The translations under genes and the position numbers were made by a program. The notes under the pieces were generated by a model. It saw only the letters and a list, made by a program, of their open reading frames with translations, did not search any database and was not told the origin of the DNA. This document shows positions 35,301 through 44,752 of a stretch of 47,714 nt of DNA, piece by piece. This DNA is from Chloroflexi bacterium OLB14 (GTDB lineage: Bacteria; Chloroflexota; Anaerolineae; Anaerolineales; Villigracilaceae), in assembly GCA_001567105.1 (NCBI GenBank), contig LMZR01000071.1:1-47714 (forward strand), read 5' to 3'. How positions within the stretch are numbered: the stretch's first letter is position 1; each line of letters starts with the position of its first letter.

Positions 35301-36019
35301 CTTTCAATGATTTGACTCAACAACCACATCGCTTACTTAACAGCCCCATTTGGTCAGGCATTGTCAGTGATGGAAGACCTTACTCTGCTTACACCCTTAA
35401 TGTAGAACGTCTTGTCCCATGGCGCACATTAACAGGACGACAACATTTCTATTTAGACCATGAAGGTTATTTGGCGCATGGTGAACATCTTCCCACTTAC
35501 AAACCACGCCCCGATGTACATGCCTTTGGAGATTTGGATAAGAGTCACAGCGAAGGCAAGACGATTCAATTAAATTATCTCACGCCTCATGCTAAGTGGC
35601 ATATCCATTCAAATTATTTTGATAACGATCGTATGCTTACACTTTCACGCGGGCTTGAACCACTGTGGATTAGTGAACAAGACGCCAAAGAAATCGGCAT
35701 TGTTGATAACGATTGGGTAGAAGCATATAACGATCACGGCGTAACTGTTACGCGCGCAATCGTCAGCGCACGCATCCCACCTGGAATTTGTATCATCTAC
35801 CACGCTCCAGAAAGAACCGTGAGTGTGCCAAAATCTCCTATGCGTGGCAACAAACGCGCAGGCGGACATAACAGCCCCACACGTATTCACCTCAAGCCTT
35901 CGCTGATGGTCGGTGGTTATGGACAATTCACCTATGGATTCAATTATTGGGGACCCACAGGTGTCAACCGCGATACATTTTTATTGGTTCGCAAATTACC
36001 AGGCAAGCCTGAATTTTAA
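32384..36019 (+). CDS. narG: Respiratory nitrate reductase alpha subunit (molybdopterin)
   Basis: A 1211-residue catalytic subunit that reduces nitrate to nitrite at a bis-MGD molybdenum centre. The FS0 cluster ligands are H34, C38, C42 (HGVNCTGSC) and C77. The likely Mo ligand is D203 in [14 protein letters not shown], matching D222 of E. coli. The N-terminus has no twin-arginine signal, so the subunit should face the cytoplasm. Full length compares with 1247 in E. coli. The close relative NxrA of nitrite oxidisers cannot be excluded on motif alone, but the NarX/L-like genes and NarK transporters favour nitrate respiration. Confidence 0.95.
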   Translation: MSNWIQEISNPQARQWEEFYRNRWQHDRVVRSTHGVNCTGSCSWMIYVKDGIVTWELQALDYPILSNGLPPYEPRGCQRGISFSWYQYSPIRLKYPYMRGVLLDMWRKAKEEHKDPVEAWTAVIENEAGRKAFHQARGKGGFRRVKWEETLEIIAASTIYTIKKYGPDRIIGFSPIPAMSMLSYAGGSRLMQMLGGVSMSFYDWYSDLPPASPEVWGEQTDVAESADWFNSKYIVSVGSNMSMTRTPDVHFAAEARHNGTKLVVFAPDFNQVAKYADWWVPVHAGQDGAFWMAVNHVIMNEFHYKNPTPYFLDYMKRYTDSPFLVELNEVDGKYVPGRMVRAGQVERTKDVENGEWKFLVWDEISNAPRMPQGSLGFRWQEKKGQWNLEPKDGLDGSEINPQLTFFGDSKEQLSVSFAEFGEGKSFQRNVPIRYIETINGKVPVATIYDLLMAQYGVGRGLEGDYPASYDDENLSYTPAWQERYTGIDRQTVIQFAREWAVTAEKTEGKCMVIIGAGVNHWYHNNLIYRACIGTLLMTGCVGRNGGGLNHYVGQEKLAPMAPWASIAFALDWQKPPRQMNSPSFHYVNSDQWRYERLYTEPQPVSRPESESHREMAEEHTLDAQIRAVRMGWLPSYPQFNVSSLEIVRKAEQAGAKSDAEIKQWIVNQLKSGELKFAVQDPDAPENWPRLWFIWRGNALNASAKGQEYFFKHYLGTHHQLISEEADKNQFKEVIYRDEAPEGKFDLIVDINFRMDTSALYSDIVLPTASWYEKDDLNTTDMHSFIHPLSAAVPPSWESKTDWDIFKILASKISELAQVHLPEPVRDLVAMPLQHDTPAELAQPHIRDWAKGECEPIPGVTMPNFVLTERDYVNLGKRFISLGPKVQKEGLAIHGMHWRADDFYQELLDGKPTTTWNGNTYPSIEVARDAANVILHLAPETNGEVAYRAYQAEEERIGLKLTDLAEPTRASRVSFNDLTQQPHRLLNSPIWSGIVSDGRPYSAYTLNVERLVPWRTLTGRQHFYLDHEGYLAHGEHLPTYKPRPDVHAFGDLDKSHSEGKTIQLNYLTPHAKWHIHSNYFDNDRMLTLSRGLEPLWISEQDAKEIGIVDNDWVEAYNDHGVTVTRAIVSARIPPGICIIYHAPERTVSVPKSPMRGNKRAGGHNSPTRIHLKPSLMVGGYGQFTYGFNYWGPTGVNRDTFLLVRKLPGKPEF

Positions 36020-36028
36020 AAACGGATG

Positions 36029-36056
36029 AAACCTATCAGGTTTTATAGATAGGTTT
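36029..36056 (+). promoter_or_regulatory. Hairpin between narG and narH
   Basis: Arms AAACCTATC and GATAGGTTT (9 bp, perfect) with a 10-base loop lie in the only sizeable gap of narGHJI. Only a weak T run follows, so it is more likely a processing or stabilising hairpin than a full terminator. A ribosome site AAAGGA (36062-36067) follows. Confidence 0.5.
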
Positions 36057-36076
36057 TCAGAAAAGGATAAAACATT

Positions 36077-37579
36077 ATGAAAGTACGCTCACAAGCTTCA
36101 ATGGTTTTCCATTTAGATAAATGTATCGGTTGCCATACATGTAGCATCGCCTGTAAAAATATTTGGACAGACCGCCCAGGCGCAGAATATATGTGGTGGA
36201 ACAATGTGGAAACAAAACCGGGTGTAGGCTTCCCTACTCAATGGGAAGACCAAGAAAAATATCATGGTGGCTGGGAACTTGAAGATAAGCCCAAAAACCC
36301 AGAGTTAAAGTTAAAACTTCAAAATCGTTTACGAACTTATACCAATCTGTTCTCTAACCCTGCTATGCCTACCATGGATGATTACTACGAACCATGGACA
36401 TATAACTACAACGATTTATTTAACTCCCCACTTGGACCAGACCAACCAACCGCGCGTCCGATCTCGCGTGTAGATGGTCAACCTATTGAAATTGAATCTG
36501 GTCCCAACTGGGATGACGATTTAGGCGGCTCTAACATCTATGCGGCGAATGACCCGTTGCTTCAATCTATGACTCCTGAAGAAAAGCAAAGACTCTTTTC
36601 AATTGAGCAACTCTTTTATTTTTACATGCCCCGCATTTGTAATCATTGTTTGAATGCGGCTTGTGGAGCGGCTTGCCCGTCAGGTGCAATTTATAAACGC
36701 GCAGAAGATGGCGTGGTGCTAATTAATCAAGATAAATGTCGCGGCTGGCGTATGTGCGTCTCTGCCTGCCCATATAAAAAGACATACTACAACTGGTCAA
36801 CTGGTAAATCTGAAAAATGTATTTTGTGCTATCCACGCCTCGAGACAGGTCAAGCCCCTGCTTGTTTCCATTCATGTGTTGGACGCATTCGTTACTTAGG
36901 CGTTTTACTATATGATGCAGACCAAATTCCCGATGCATTGAAAGTGCCAGATGAACAACTGGTTGAACGTCAACGTGAAATGATTCTGGACCCACATGAC
37001 CCTGAAGTTATCGCCGCCGCCAAAGCAAGTGGCGTACCAGATGGTGTCATCACCGCCGCGCAAAATTCACCTGTGTATCGTTATGTCAAAGAATGGAAAT
37101 TGGCTTTACCTTTACATCCCGAATATCGTACTTTGCCCATGTTGTTTTATGTTCCCCCACTTTTGCCTGTATTGAATGCCACTCAACCAAGCGGAACGCA
37201 ACGTGTAGAAACAGATTTATTCAGTTCATTAGAAAATGCACGCGTGCCTGTTCGATATATGTCCCGCACCTTAGCGGCTGGCAATGATGACTTAGTTATC
37301 AAATCATATCTAAAGATGATTGCAGTTCGCCTTTACAAACGCCACGAAACTGTAGGTGATGTAACTGCTGAAGATGCACAAGCCGCACTCGCCAAAGCAA
37401 ATATGACTGCTGAGGAAGCAGAAGCCATCTACAAGTTAACCTCCATCCCAACTTATCAAGAAAGATTCGTCATTCCTCCATACAGCCGTGAAGGTGATAT
37501 TGAAGAAGTGTACGATCCACAACAACGTAAAGCAGAAACGGGCTTCGGTAAACGCCAAGGACCACAAAGAGGTTTGTAA
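36077..37579 (+). CDS. narH: Respiratory nitrate reductase beta subunit (Fe-S)
   Basis: A 500-residue electron-transfer subunit carrying three 4Fe-4S clusters and one 3Fe-4S cluster, linking NarI haems to NarG. The first set is C16-x2-C19-x2-C22-x3-C26 (CIGCHTCSIAC). Later sets include CNHCLNAACGAACPSG, CRGWRMCVSACP and CILCYPRL with a final Cys pair. Trp in CRGWRMC replaces a Cys, as is usual for the 3Fe-4S site. The C-terminal region (NarH-specific) is complete. The narJ start follows its stop by only 2 bases. Confidence 0.96.
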   Translation: MKVRSQASMVFHLDKCIGCHTCSIACKNIWTDRPGAEYMWWNNVETKPGVGFPTQWEDQEKYHGGWELEDKPKNPELKLKLQNRLRTYTNLFSNPAMPTMDDYYEPWTYNYNDLFNSPLGPDQPTARPISRVDGQPIEIESGPNWDDDLGGSNIYAANDPLLQSMTPEEKQRLFSIEQLFYFYMPRICNHCLNAACGAACPSGAIYKRAEDGVVLINQDKCRGWRMCVSACPYKKTYYNWSTGKSEKCILCYPRLETGQAPACFHSCVGRIRYLGVLLYDADQIPDALKVPDEQLVERQREMILDPHDPEVIAAAKASGVPDGVITAAQNSPVYRYVKEWKLALPLHPEYRTLPMLFYVPPLLPVLNATQPSGTQRVETDLFSSLENARVPVRYMSRTLAAGNDDLVIKSYLKMIAVRLYKRHETVGDVTAEDAQAALAKANMTAEEAEAIYKLTSIPTYQERFVIPPYSREGDIEEVYDPQQRKAETGFGKRQGPQRGL

Positions 37580-37581
37580 TC

Positions 37582-38136
37582 ATGCCTAAAGATTCAACTT
37601 CTATTTTATTAAGTTTATTTGCAGACTTGCTGAAATATCCCTCTGCCGATACAAAACAACAAGCTGTTCAATGTTTAGAACAACTTCAATCTATGCATCC
37701 TTCAGCCGTTGAAATGATGCAAAAATTTACCAGTGCATTTGAAAAATTTTCTCTCGATCAAATGCAAGAAATCTTCACCACCACGTTTGATATGCAACCC
37801 GTTTGCTATCCTTATGTCGGCTTTCATTTATATGGTGAGAGTTATAAACGCGGTGCATTTATGGCGCAACTAAACGAAGCCTACCGTGGGTTTGATTATT
37901 CTTCCGAACAAGAACTCCCCGATAATCTTGCAGTGATTCTGCGCTTCCTCAGTTTAGATGCAGATAACTTTTCAGGAGAATTTTGCCAAGCATTATTAAA
38001 TGATGGTGTTCAACCTGCCTTAGAAAAAATGCTCAAAGTATTTGCTGAAAATTCTGAACATCCATACTTTGGATTGCTCTCTGCGCTTCGTTTATTCCTC
38101 GTTTACATCTCAGAAAAGGAATTAACCCATGCTTGA
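37582..38136 (+). CDS. narJ: Nitrate reductase assembly chaperone NarJ
   Basis: A 184-residue all-helical TorD/DmsD-type chaperone that binds apo-NarG and holds it until the molybdenum cofactor and FS0 cluster are in place. The family landmark is the central segment TTFDMQPVCYPYVGFHLYGE, followed by SYKRGAFMAQL and LPDNLAVILRFLS. No membrane segment is present. The gene overlaps narI by 8 bases, so the two are translationally coupled. Confidence 0.92.
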   Translation: MPKDSTSILLSLFADLLKYPSADTKQQAVQCLEQLQSMHPSAVEMMQKFTSAFEKFSLDQMQEIFTTTFDMQPVCYPYVGFHLYGESYKRGAFMAQLNEAYRGFDYSSEQELPDNLAVILRFLSLDADNFSGEFCQALLNDGVQPALEKMLKVFAENSEHPYFGLLSALRLFLVYISEKELTHA

Positions 38137-38806
38137 AATTATGCTCTTTGTCGTCTTCCCGTATGTGGCACTCGCCATCGGAATAGTCGGAACGATCTAT
38201 CGTTACTTAACGAATCAATATTCTTTTACTACATTATCTTCACAGTTTCTGGAAAACGAACTTCAATTTTGGAGTTCTACACTTTGGCATTACGGAATTT
38301 TGCCAACCACATTCATTCATCTAGCAGGTTTTATTATCCCCTCAGTGATGAACGCACTTCACGGTACGCCTGAATTGTTATATCTCTCTGAATTAGCAGG
38401 TAAAGTTTTAGGGATTATGGCATTAGTAGGTGCAGGAATAATGATTGTGCGACGGCTTACTTTTTCAAAAATCCGCGCCGTCACTTCAACCGCAGATTGG
38501 ATTGTGCTGTTCCTATTATTTATTCAAGTGTTCTTCGGGCTCATCCTCGCCTTCACCTATCGTTGGGGAGCAACATGGTTTATTCACACCGCCACCCCAT
38601 GGATGAATTCACTTGCTTTCTTCAGCCCCGCGCCTCAATATGTGACTGCTTTGCCATTGGCACATAAAGTTCACTTCTTAACAGGCTTTCTATTATTTGC
38701 AGTCATGCCATTCAGTCGCTTAGTACACATCGCTGCTTTCCCATTTTCATATATGTGGAGACGTTTCCAGTTAGTGATTTGGACAAGAAGAAAAGCCAGT
38801 TCATAA
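38129..38806 (+). CDS. narI: Respiratory nitrate reductase gamma subunit (dihaem cytochrome b)
   Basis: A 225-residue membrane subunit with five helices that oxidises quinol and passes electrons through two b haems to NarH. His residues for haem binding are in the second helix (TLWHYGILPTTFIHLAGF) and near the fifth (LAHKVHFLTGFLLFAVMPFSRLVH). The start overlaps narJ. The length is that of E. coli NarI. The basic C-terminus ends WTRRKASS on the cytoplasmic side. Confidence 0.94.
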   Translation: MLEIMLFVVFPYVALAIGIVGTIYRYLTNQYSFTTLSSQFLENELQFWSSTLWHYGILPTTFIHLAGFIIPSVMNALHGTPELLYLSELAGKVLGIMALVGAGIMIVRRLTFSKIRAVTSTADWIVLFLLFIQVFFGLILAFTYRWGATWFIHTATPWMNSLAFFSPAPQYVTALPLAHKVHFLTGFLLFAVMPFSRLVHIAAFPFSYMWRRFQLVIWTRRKASS

Positions 38807-38831
38807 TAATCAAATCATGGAGACAAACAAA

Positions 38832-40157
38832 ATGAACAATACATGGTTATCACAATGGGATCCTGAAAATCAAAATTTTTGGAAAGAGACAGGCAGTAAG
38901 ATTGCCTGGCGCACACTGATTATCACAACTATCGGATTAACTTTCTCCTTCGCCACATGGTTTATGATGAGTGCTATTGTAGTAAGAATCCCACAAATCG
39001 GATTCAAGTTCAACACTATGCAACTATTCTGGCTAGCGGCGATGCCAGGTTTAGCAGGCGGGACACTTCGTATTATCAACATGTTTTTGATACCGATATA
39101 CGGCACACGACATGTCATCACATATACAACAATATTAAAATTAATTCCCTGCATCGGTATCGGTCTGGCTGTGATGAATCAAAACACACCATTTTGGGTA
39201 TTCATGGTGTTGGCGTTTACAGCAGGTTTTGGCGGCGGTGACTTTTCTTCCTACATGCCAAGCACACGCTTCTTCTTCCCGAAGAACATGCAAGGCACTG
39301 CACTTGGTGTGCAAGCAGGTATCGGTAATTTTGGGGTCAGCCTTGTACAATTTATTACCCCTTGGATCATTGGTATCTCAGCCTTTGGTGCATCACAAAC
39401 TCTAACCATTGGCGATACAACAAAAACTGTTTGGCTTCAAAACGCCGCATTTTGGTATGCGCCATTTTTGGTGATCGGCGGCATGATTGCGTGGAATTTC
39501 CTGCGAAGCGTTCCCATCAAAGCTTCATTCAAAGAACAATTAGATATTTTCAAGATTAAACACACATGGTTCTGCACAATAACTTATTTGATGACCTTCG
39601 GTACATTCTCTGGGCTTTCCGCTGCATTTCCGCTTCTGATTAAAAACTTGTACGGCTCTTTCGACGGGGCGCCTGATCCTTTAGCCTACGCATTCCTTGG
39701 TCCTCTAGTTGGTTCTCTCGCACGCATTATGTTTGGACCTGTCGCTGATAAATATGGTGGCGCAATTCTCACTCATATTACTGGCATCGTGTTGATTATT
39801 AGTACGTTGGCGATGGCTTTTCTAGGCTTATTTACCCCCACATCATTAGATCAGTTTAATTTATTTGTGATTTTCATGCTGATCCTTTTCTTCTTTACAG
39901 GCATTGGTAACGCCGCTACATTCAGACAATACCCCATTATCTTTGCTGACTCTCCTCGTCAAAGCGCAGGGGTTATCGGTTGGACAGCGGCAATTGCGGC
40001 ATACGGACCATTCATATTCTCAACATTAATTGGCGAATCTATTACACATTCAGGTTCCCCATTACCGTTTTTTTACGGCACAGTTGTTTTCTTTGTAATT
40101 GCCACCGCTATCAACTGGTGGTACTACACCCGCAAAGGTTGTGAAAAGCCTTCATAA
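38832..40157 (+). CDS. narK: NarK-type nitrate/nitrite transporter (NarK2-like, E. coli NarK group)
   Basis: The chosen ATG at 38832 gives 441 residues and has GGAGA at 38819-38823 as ribosome site; the ATG at 38817 lies on that site. The N-terminus WDPENQNFWKETGSKIAWRT is typical of the E. coli NarK group, thought to exchange nitrate for nitrite. Twelve helices are present, with the signature GFGGGDFSSYMPSTRFFFPK (nitrate signature) and a second Gly-rich FTGIGNAATFRQYP stretch. Substrate Arg residues lie in GGTLRIINMF and SLARIMFG. It is paired with a second NarK 53 bases downstream, so uptake and exchange may be divided between them. Confidence 0.9.
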   Translation: MNNTWLSQWDPENQNFWKETGSKIAWRTLIITTIGLTFSFATWFMMSAIVVRIPQIGFKFNTMQLFWLAAMPGLAGGTLRIINMFLIPIYGTRHVITYTTILKLIPCIGIGLAVMNQNTPFWVFMVLAFTAGFGGGDFSSYMPSTRFFFPKNMQGTALGVQAGIGNFGVSLVQFITPWIIGISAFGASQTLTIGDTTKTVWLQNAAFWYAPFLVIGGMIAWNFLRSVPIKASFKEQLDIFKIKHTWFCTITYLMTFGTFSGLSAAFPLLIKNLYGSFDGAPDPLAYAFLGPLVGSLARIMFGPVADKYGGAILTHITGIVLIISTLAMAFLGLFTPTSLDQFNLFVIFMLILFFFTGIGNAATFRQYPIIFADSPRQSAGVIGWTAAIAAYGPFIFSTLIGESITHSGSPLPFFYGTVVFFVIATAINWWYYTRKGCEKPS

Positions 40158-40210
40158 ATTTAGATCATTGCAAGCCTAGCAACCTTATTTTGAAGATATA
40201 GAGATATTTT

Positions 40211-41548
40211 ATGATGAACAATAAAACTACAAAAGATAATCAAGGCAAGACCAGCGTCTTGACTCTTTCCACAATTGGCTTCACCTTGATGTTCGCCGTT
40301 TGGCTAATGTTCGGCGTGTTGGGGATTCCCATTCGCAAAGAGTTGGGTTTAACCGATGTTCAACTGAGCTGGCTCGCCGCCATCGCTATTTTGAACGGCT
40401 CATTATGGCGTTTGCTGTTTGGAATATTAGCAGACCGTTTTGGCGGGCGTAAAGTATTTACGCTGTTAGTATTGGCAACCATTATTCCATCTTACATGGT
40501 CAGCCGCGCAGACACTTACATTGAATTGATGATTTGGGCATTCTTTGTTGGTATGGCTGGCAACTCTTTTTCAGTTGGCATTTCATGGAACTCTGCTTGG
40601 TATCCTGCTGAGCAAAAAGGATTTGCCTTAGGAGTGTTCGGCGCAGGGAATGTTGGGGCATCAGTCACCAAATTAATTGGACCGACTTTGATTACCTTGA
40701 TTCCAGCCGCAGGTCTTGCAAATGGATTCATTCCAGGTGGTTGGCGATTCGTCCCATTCATGTATTGTGTTTTATTGATCATCATGGCAATTGCTATGTG
40801 GGTCTTTACACCAAAGCAAGATATTACACCTGGCGCAGACCGTCCAATGATGGAAATGCTCAAACCGCTGAAATATATCCGCGTATGGCGCTTCAGTTTA
40901 TATTATGTAGTAGTCTTTGGCGCGTATGTTGCCCTCTCAGTTTGGTTGCCAAAATATTATGTAGACGTGTATGGATTAGACTTGAAACACGCCGCATTAT
41001 TGACAACCTTATTTATTTTCCCTGCTAGTTTATTACGACCACTTGGCGGCTATCTATCTGATAAATTCGGCGCGCGGCGCATCATGTATTGGGTTTTTGG
41101 ACTTATGCTTGCGGCTTGTTTTTTCCTTTCGTTACCAAGTGCAAGCATCGTTCTCAACGTGCCAACCAGCGTAGACCCTAGCGGACAACGCGAAGCATTT
41201 GCATTTTCGATGAACGTTACATGGTTCACAATTTTTGTCTTCATCGTTGGGGTTTGTATGGGCGTTGGCAAAGCCGCAGTATACAAATACATCCCCGAAT
41301 ATTTTCCAAAAGATGTCGGCGCAGTTGGTGGCTTAGTTGGTATGTTAGGCGCATTAGGCGGATTCTTCCTGCCTCCATTGTTTGCCTGGTTCTACCAACT
41401 AACCTTCATTCCACAATCAACATTCTTCCTCATGTTCCTGATTACAGGTATAAGTTTTGCTTGGCTGCATGTTACTGTAATGAGACTCTTACAAAAAGCC
41501 TCGCCAGATTTGGAACATCGCCTTGATTTTCAAGATGCGCATGAATGA
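40211..41548 (+). CDS. narK: NarK-type nitrate transporter (NarK1-like)
   Basis: A 445-residue MFS protein of the NarK1 type, generally regarded as a nitrate/proton symporter that starts nitrate uptake. The motif set is GSLWRLLFGILADRFGGRK (with substrate Arg), the signature GMAGNSFSVGISWNSAWYP, and SLLRPLGGYLSDKFGARR. The second nitrate signature is VCMGVGKAAVYKYIPEYFPK. Twelve helices are visible. The long outer loop near residue 310 (NVPTSVDPSGQREAFAFS) is also a feature of this group. It is the last gene of the operon, and no clear terminator follows it. Confidence 0.9.
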   Translation: MMNNKTTKDNQGKTSVLTLSTIGFTLMFAVWLMFGVLGIPIRKELGLTDVQLSWLAAIAILNGSLWRLLFGILADRFGGRKVFTLLVLATIIPSYMVSRADTYIELMIWAFFVGMAGNSFSVGISWNSAWYPAEQKGFALGVFGAGNVGASVTKLIGPTLITLIPAAGLANGFIPGGWRFVPFMYCVLLIIMAIAMWVFTPKQDITPGADRPMMEMLKPLKYIRVWRFSLYYVVVFGAYVALSVWLPKYYVDVYGLDLKHAALLTTLFIFPASLLRPLGGYLSDKFGARRIMYWVFGLMLAACFFLSLPSASIVLNVPTSVDPSGQREAFAFSMNVTWFTIFVFIVGVCMGVGKAAVYKYIPEYFPKDVGAVGGLVGMLGALGGFFLPPLFAWFYQLTFIPQSTFFLMFLITGISFAWLHVTVMRLLQKASPDLEHRLDFQDAHE

Positions 41549-41806
41549 TATTTTTTTTGACATAAAGTTAATTGCCTCATTCAAAAAAAAATCCTTGATG
41601 GTGAAGCGCATAAACTTCCAGCATTGGATCATGTTGAAGAGAAAAGAACCAATTTGAGGCTAGTCTGAAGCGTTATCTGATCGTGCAATCAATCAAATAG
41701 AGTTAGGTAAGAGTTGATTACTCTTTAGCTAACAATATTGATATTGTTTTTACAATTTATCTGACAATCACAATTCAAAATCATGAGAATGTTATAGGAG
41801 GTTATC
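41549..41806. other. Non-coding gap after the nar operon
   Basis: No supported gene lies here. An ATG at 41541 inside the narK end opens a 38-codon frame to 41657, but nothing supports it. The gap ends with a strong AGGAGG (41797-41802) in front of the broken ORF at 41807. Confidence 0.5.
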
Positions 41807-41955
41807 ATGAAATTATTCAAGTAATTGGGCACGTTGTGATTTGTGCTGTCTTATGGATAGCCTTGCTAGGCGTACAATCCGCTTACCTAGCTAGTACTAT
41901 GGCGGGTAGTAACGCGGATACTGTAGTTCATAACAAGATGCAATTACCTCTGTAG
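41807..41955 (+). pseudogene. Remnant of the 5' end of a secreted protein (signal peptide), broken
   Basis: A good AGGAGG and ATG give MKLFK and then a stop. One base missing near 41821 would continue into IGHVVICAVLWIALLGVQSA, a convincing signal peptide, followed by AGSNADTVVHNKMQLPL and a stop at 41953-41955. The 325 bases up to the next ORF are full of stops. It is probably the decayed start of the SLH-type surface protein whose end lies at 42281-43042. Confidence 0.45.
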
Positions 41956-42280
41956 AGAAGAGTATCTATTGCATTGACTTTCTTATTATTTCTCTTATCA
42001 ACAATATATACATGCTGATTTGTGACAAATAACACCTTTTTAGGCTATTCAGCAACAAATAGAGTAGAGCTATTTGTAAGGCTAAATGACAGCGAATTGA
42101 TTATCGTCAACGCTAGTAGGCAGAGATTATCTTAACAACTGCATAATGAGCATTGTTTATGTTAATAAACTGATACGAGTTGGCTTATGCAGTGAAAAGC
42201 GTAGCCGTAACTTTGCCACACATTGTGTTGTATCAGCCTAATTACAACTTAGGCATAGAAGCATCTGTGGCAGTATAGGG

Positions 42281-43042
42281 ATGCTGGAAAGAATCTCGTC
42301 CACAAAACCCACTGTAATGAAATTTGATGGAACAAACTGGGTGGCTGTTGGTTCGCCTGGATTCACCTCAGGACAAGCCTCCTACATGTCTTTTGCTATG
42401 CATAACGGCATACCTTATATCGCATATCAGGATAGCGCTAGCTCAAACAAAGCTACTGTGATGAAGTTTGCTAACGATCCTGCTACCTTTCAGGATGTGT
42501 CAGTCAATTATTGGGCATGGCGTTGGATAGAATCCATTTATGCGGCGGGAATTACAGGCGGTTGTTCTGTTTCACCATTAAATTACTGCCCTACCAGCCC
42601 TGTCACCCGTGCACAAATGGCAGTCTTCCTTGAAAAGGGCGTGCATGGTAACTCATTTACCCCAGCAGATGTTCCACCTACATTCAATGATACTGCTGGG
42701 CATTGGGCAGAAGACTGGATTGAGGCACTCAAGGCTGATGCGATTACCTCAGGCTGTGGAGATGGCAATTATTGCCCTGAAAGCCCTGTCACACGTGCGC
42801 AAATGGCTGTATTTCTGTTGAAAGCTAAGTATGGTCAATCTTATAACCCGCCACCAGTTGGAGGTTCCACTGGCTTTGGGGATGTACCTATTGATCATTG
42901 GGCGGCGGCATGGATTAAGCAATTAGCGGCTGAGAATATCACCAGCGGCTGTGGTGGTGGAAACTACTGCCCAGATAACCCAGTCACCCGTGACCAGATG
43001 GCAGTTTTCTTGCAGAAGTCTTTTAATCTACCATTGCCATAG
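42281..43042 (+). CDS. C-terminal part of an SLH-domain surface protein, probably truncated
   Basis: 253 residues. The first 65 are one and a part of a propeller-like repeat (VMKFDGTNWVAVGSPGFTSG, GIPYIAYQDSASSNKATVMK). Three SLH-like domains follow, at about 68-121, 128-184 and 197-250. Each has the pattern DxxxxYWAWxWIE or HWAxxWI, ITxGC, NYCPxxPVTRxQMAVFL. SLH domains bind secondary cell-wall polymers or anchor S-layer proteins. The family normally has a signal peptide and many repeats, which are missing here. With the broken signal-peptide piece upstream, the gene looks like a remnant with an internal deletion. Confidence 0.65.
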   Translation: MLERISSTKPTVMKFDGTNWVAVGSPGFTSGQASYMSFAMHNGIPYIAYQDSASSNKATVMKFANDPATFQDVSVNYWAWRWIESIYAAGITGGCSVSPLNYCPTSPVTRAQMAVFLEKGVHGNSFTPADVPPTFNDTAGHWAEDWIEALKADAITSGCGDGNYCPESPVTRAQMAVFLLKAKYGQSYNPPPVGGSTGFGDVPIDHWAAAWIKQLAAENITSGCGGGNYCPDNPVTRDQMAVFLQKSFNLPLP

Positions 43043-43110
43043 TGCAAGAAATATCATTGTGACTTACTTAGGATTTAATCCTTTGGGCTTTTAGCCACAA
43101 GTTACATAAT

Positions 43111-43153
43111 TTATATAAAGAAGCAACCTGTATAGGTTGGCTTCTTTATATAA
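43111..43153. terminator. Hairpin terminator between the SLH gene and comM
   Basis: TTATATAAAGAAG plus CAACCT pairs with AGGTTG plus CTTCTTTATATAA, with a single bulged G and loop GTAT. Both flanks are AT-rich, so it can serve both converging genes. Confidence 0.75.
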
Positions 43154-43194
43154 CAATTCGGAAGAATAAAAATTCACCAAGCTTGTGTGATTAA

Positions 43195-44724
43195 CTATCC
43201 CATCATAATCTTCGGGCGATATTGCAATGCCTCTGCCAAATGTGCAGATTGAATCTCTTCGCTCCCCGCTAAATCTGCAATCGTTCGTGCTAGCTTCAAA
43301 ATACGATGATATGCCCGCGCTGATAGATTCATTTGACTCATAGCGGAGCGCATCAAACTCTGACCTTCAGCCTGTAACTGACAAAATTGCCTTACTTCTG
43401 CCACACGCATATCGGCGTTACAAACAATATTTGACGATTCGATACTTGAGTATCGTGCTGTTTGAATGTTCCTTGCATTTTGTACACGCTGACGAATCGT
43501 TTCGGATGTTTCGCTTAATGTGTTGCCACTTAACTTTTCATAATCTACTCTTGGCACTTCGATGTGAATATCAATTCTATCGAGCATGGGACCTGAAATT
43601 CGTTTTTGATATTTGGTCACAACAACAGGTGCACAGGTGCATGGTTTTTGACTATCACCATAATATCCGCATGGGCAGGGATTCATGGCGGCGATTAATT
43701 GAAAGTTTGCTGAAAAAGTTAACGAACCTTTTGCACGGCTAATGGTGACAACTTTATCTTCCATTGGCTGACGCATTACTTCGAGAACTCTACTTCCAAA
43801 TTCGGGGAATTCATCTAAAAATAAAACGCCACGATGTGCCAGTGAAATTTCTCCTGGCTTGGGGATATTTCCGCCGCCAACTAAACCTGCATGGCTAATG
43901 GTGTGATGCGGCGCACGAAATGGACGATGCTTAATCAATGGTGTTCCTGCGGGGAGTTGATCTGCTACTGAAAAGATTCTAGTCACATCTAATGATTCTT
44001 CAATAGACATTTCTGGCAAGATACCAGGTAATGCGCGTGCTAATAAAGTTTTGCCTGCACCTGGAGAACCTACCATCAATACATTATGCCCACCAGCGGC
44101 GGCGACTTCTAATGCGCGCTTGACGTGTTCTTGTCCTTTGATTTCGGAAAAATCTGTTGGGACGAATAACGGCTCTAACGAATCAGTTGAAGGGAGATAT
44201 GGCTCGATGAAACTGCGCCCAGCCAAATGGTCGTAAAGATGCGCTAGCGTTTTGACAGGATAAACTTCAAGGTCAGGAATCAAAGCCGCTTCACCTGCAT
44301 CTGATTCAGCCACGAAGATTTTTTTATATCCATTGGCGCGAGCAGTTGCCGCCATTGGTAAAACGCCGCGTGTGTGACGTACAACGCCATCAAGTGAAAG
44401 TTCACCGACAAACATTGCACCATCAATTGAATCTTGCGGAAGAAAACCAGCAAGGATGATTACACCGAGTGCAATGGGAAGATCATAAGCGGGACCTTCT
44501 TTGCGAATAGCGGCGGGTGATAAATTTACAACGATACGATGACGGGGAAAATGTAAGCCTGCATTTTTTACAGCAGTTTGCACACGTTCACGACTCTCTT
44601 GCACGGCGGCATCGGGCAAACCAACAATGGTGACGCCAGGTAAGCCGTTGGTGTAATCAACTTCTACTTCAACGATGACACCTTCTAGCCCCACTACGGC
44701 GCAGGAATAAACGCGGGAGAGCAT
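43195..44724 (-). CDS. comM: ComM/YifB family Mg-chelatase-like AAA+ ATPase
   Basis: A 509-residue protein with an N-terminal Lon-like fold (YTNGLPGVTIVGLPDAAVQE). The AAA+ core has Walker A at about 219-226 (GSPGAGKT), Walker B in GVLFLDEFPEF, a Cys cluster NPCPCGYYGDSQKPCTCAP that may bind zinc, and a C-terminal Mg-chelatase-type domain. In naturally competent bacteria ComM is a helicase that widens the recombination junction during transformation. Its presence does not prove competence, since it is widespread. It is a single gene, and its ATG follows a short AT-rich gap. Confidence 0.93.
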   Translation of the reverse strand: MLSRVYSCAVVGLEGVIVEVEVDYTNGLPGVTIVGLPDAAVQESRERVQTAVKNAGLHFPRHRIVVNLSPAAIRKEGPAYDLPIALGVIILAGFLPQDSIDGAMFVGELSLDGVVRHTRGVLPMAATARANGYKKIFVAESDAGEAALIPDLEVYPVKTLAHLYDHLAGRSFIEPYLPSTDSLEPLFVPTDFSEIKGQEHVKRALEVAAAGGHNVLMVGSPGAGKTLLARALPGILPEMSIEESLDVTRIFSVADQLPAGTPLIKHRPFRAPHHTISHAGLVGGGNIPKPGEISLAHRGVLFLDEFPEFGSRVLEVMRQPMEDKVVTISRAKGSLTFSANFQLIAAMNPCPCGYYGDSQKPCTCAPVVVTKYQKRISGPMLDRIDIHIEVPRVDYEKLSGNTLSETSETIRQRVQNARNIQTARYSSIESSNIVCNADMRVAEVRQFCQLQAEGQSLMRSAMSQMNLSARAYHRILKLARTIADLAGSEEIQSAHLAEALQYRPKIMMG

Positions 44725-44752
44725 GTTTGGATTTTATCCTATTTCAATAAAA

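Noticed and set aside
32384..36019. NarG as a nitrite oxidoreductase alpha subunit
   Set aside because: The context of NarX/NarL-like genes, NarJ, NarI and two NarK types favours nitrate reduction; kept only as a point to check.
41541..41657. A 38-codon ORF overlapping the end of the second narK gene
   Set aside because: It depends on a run of nine A and has no similarity or ribosome site; the alternative frame is equally open.
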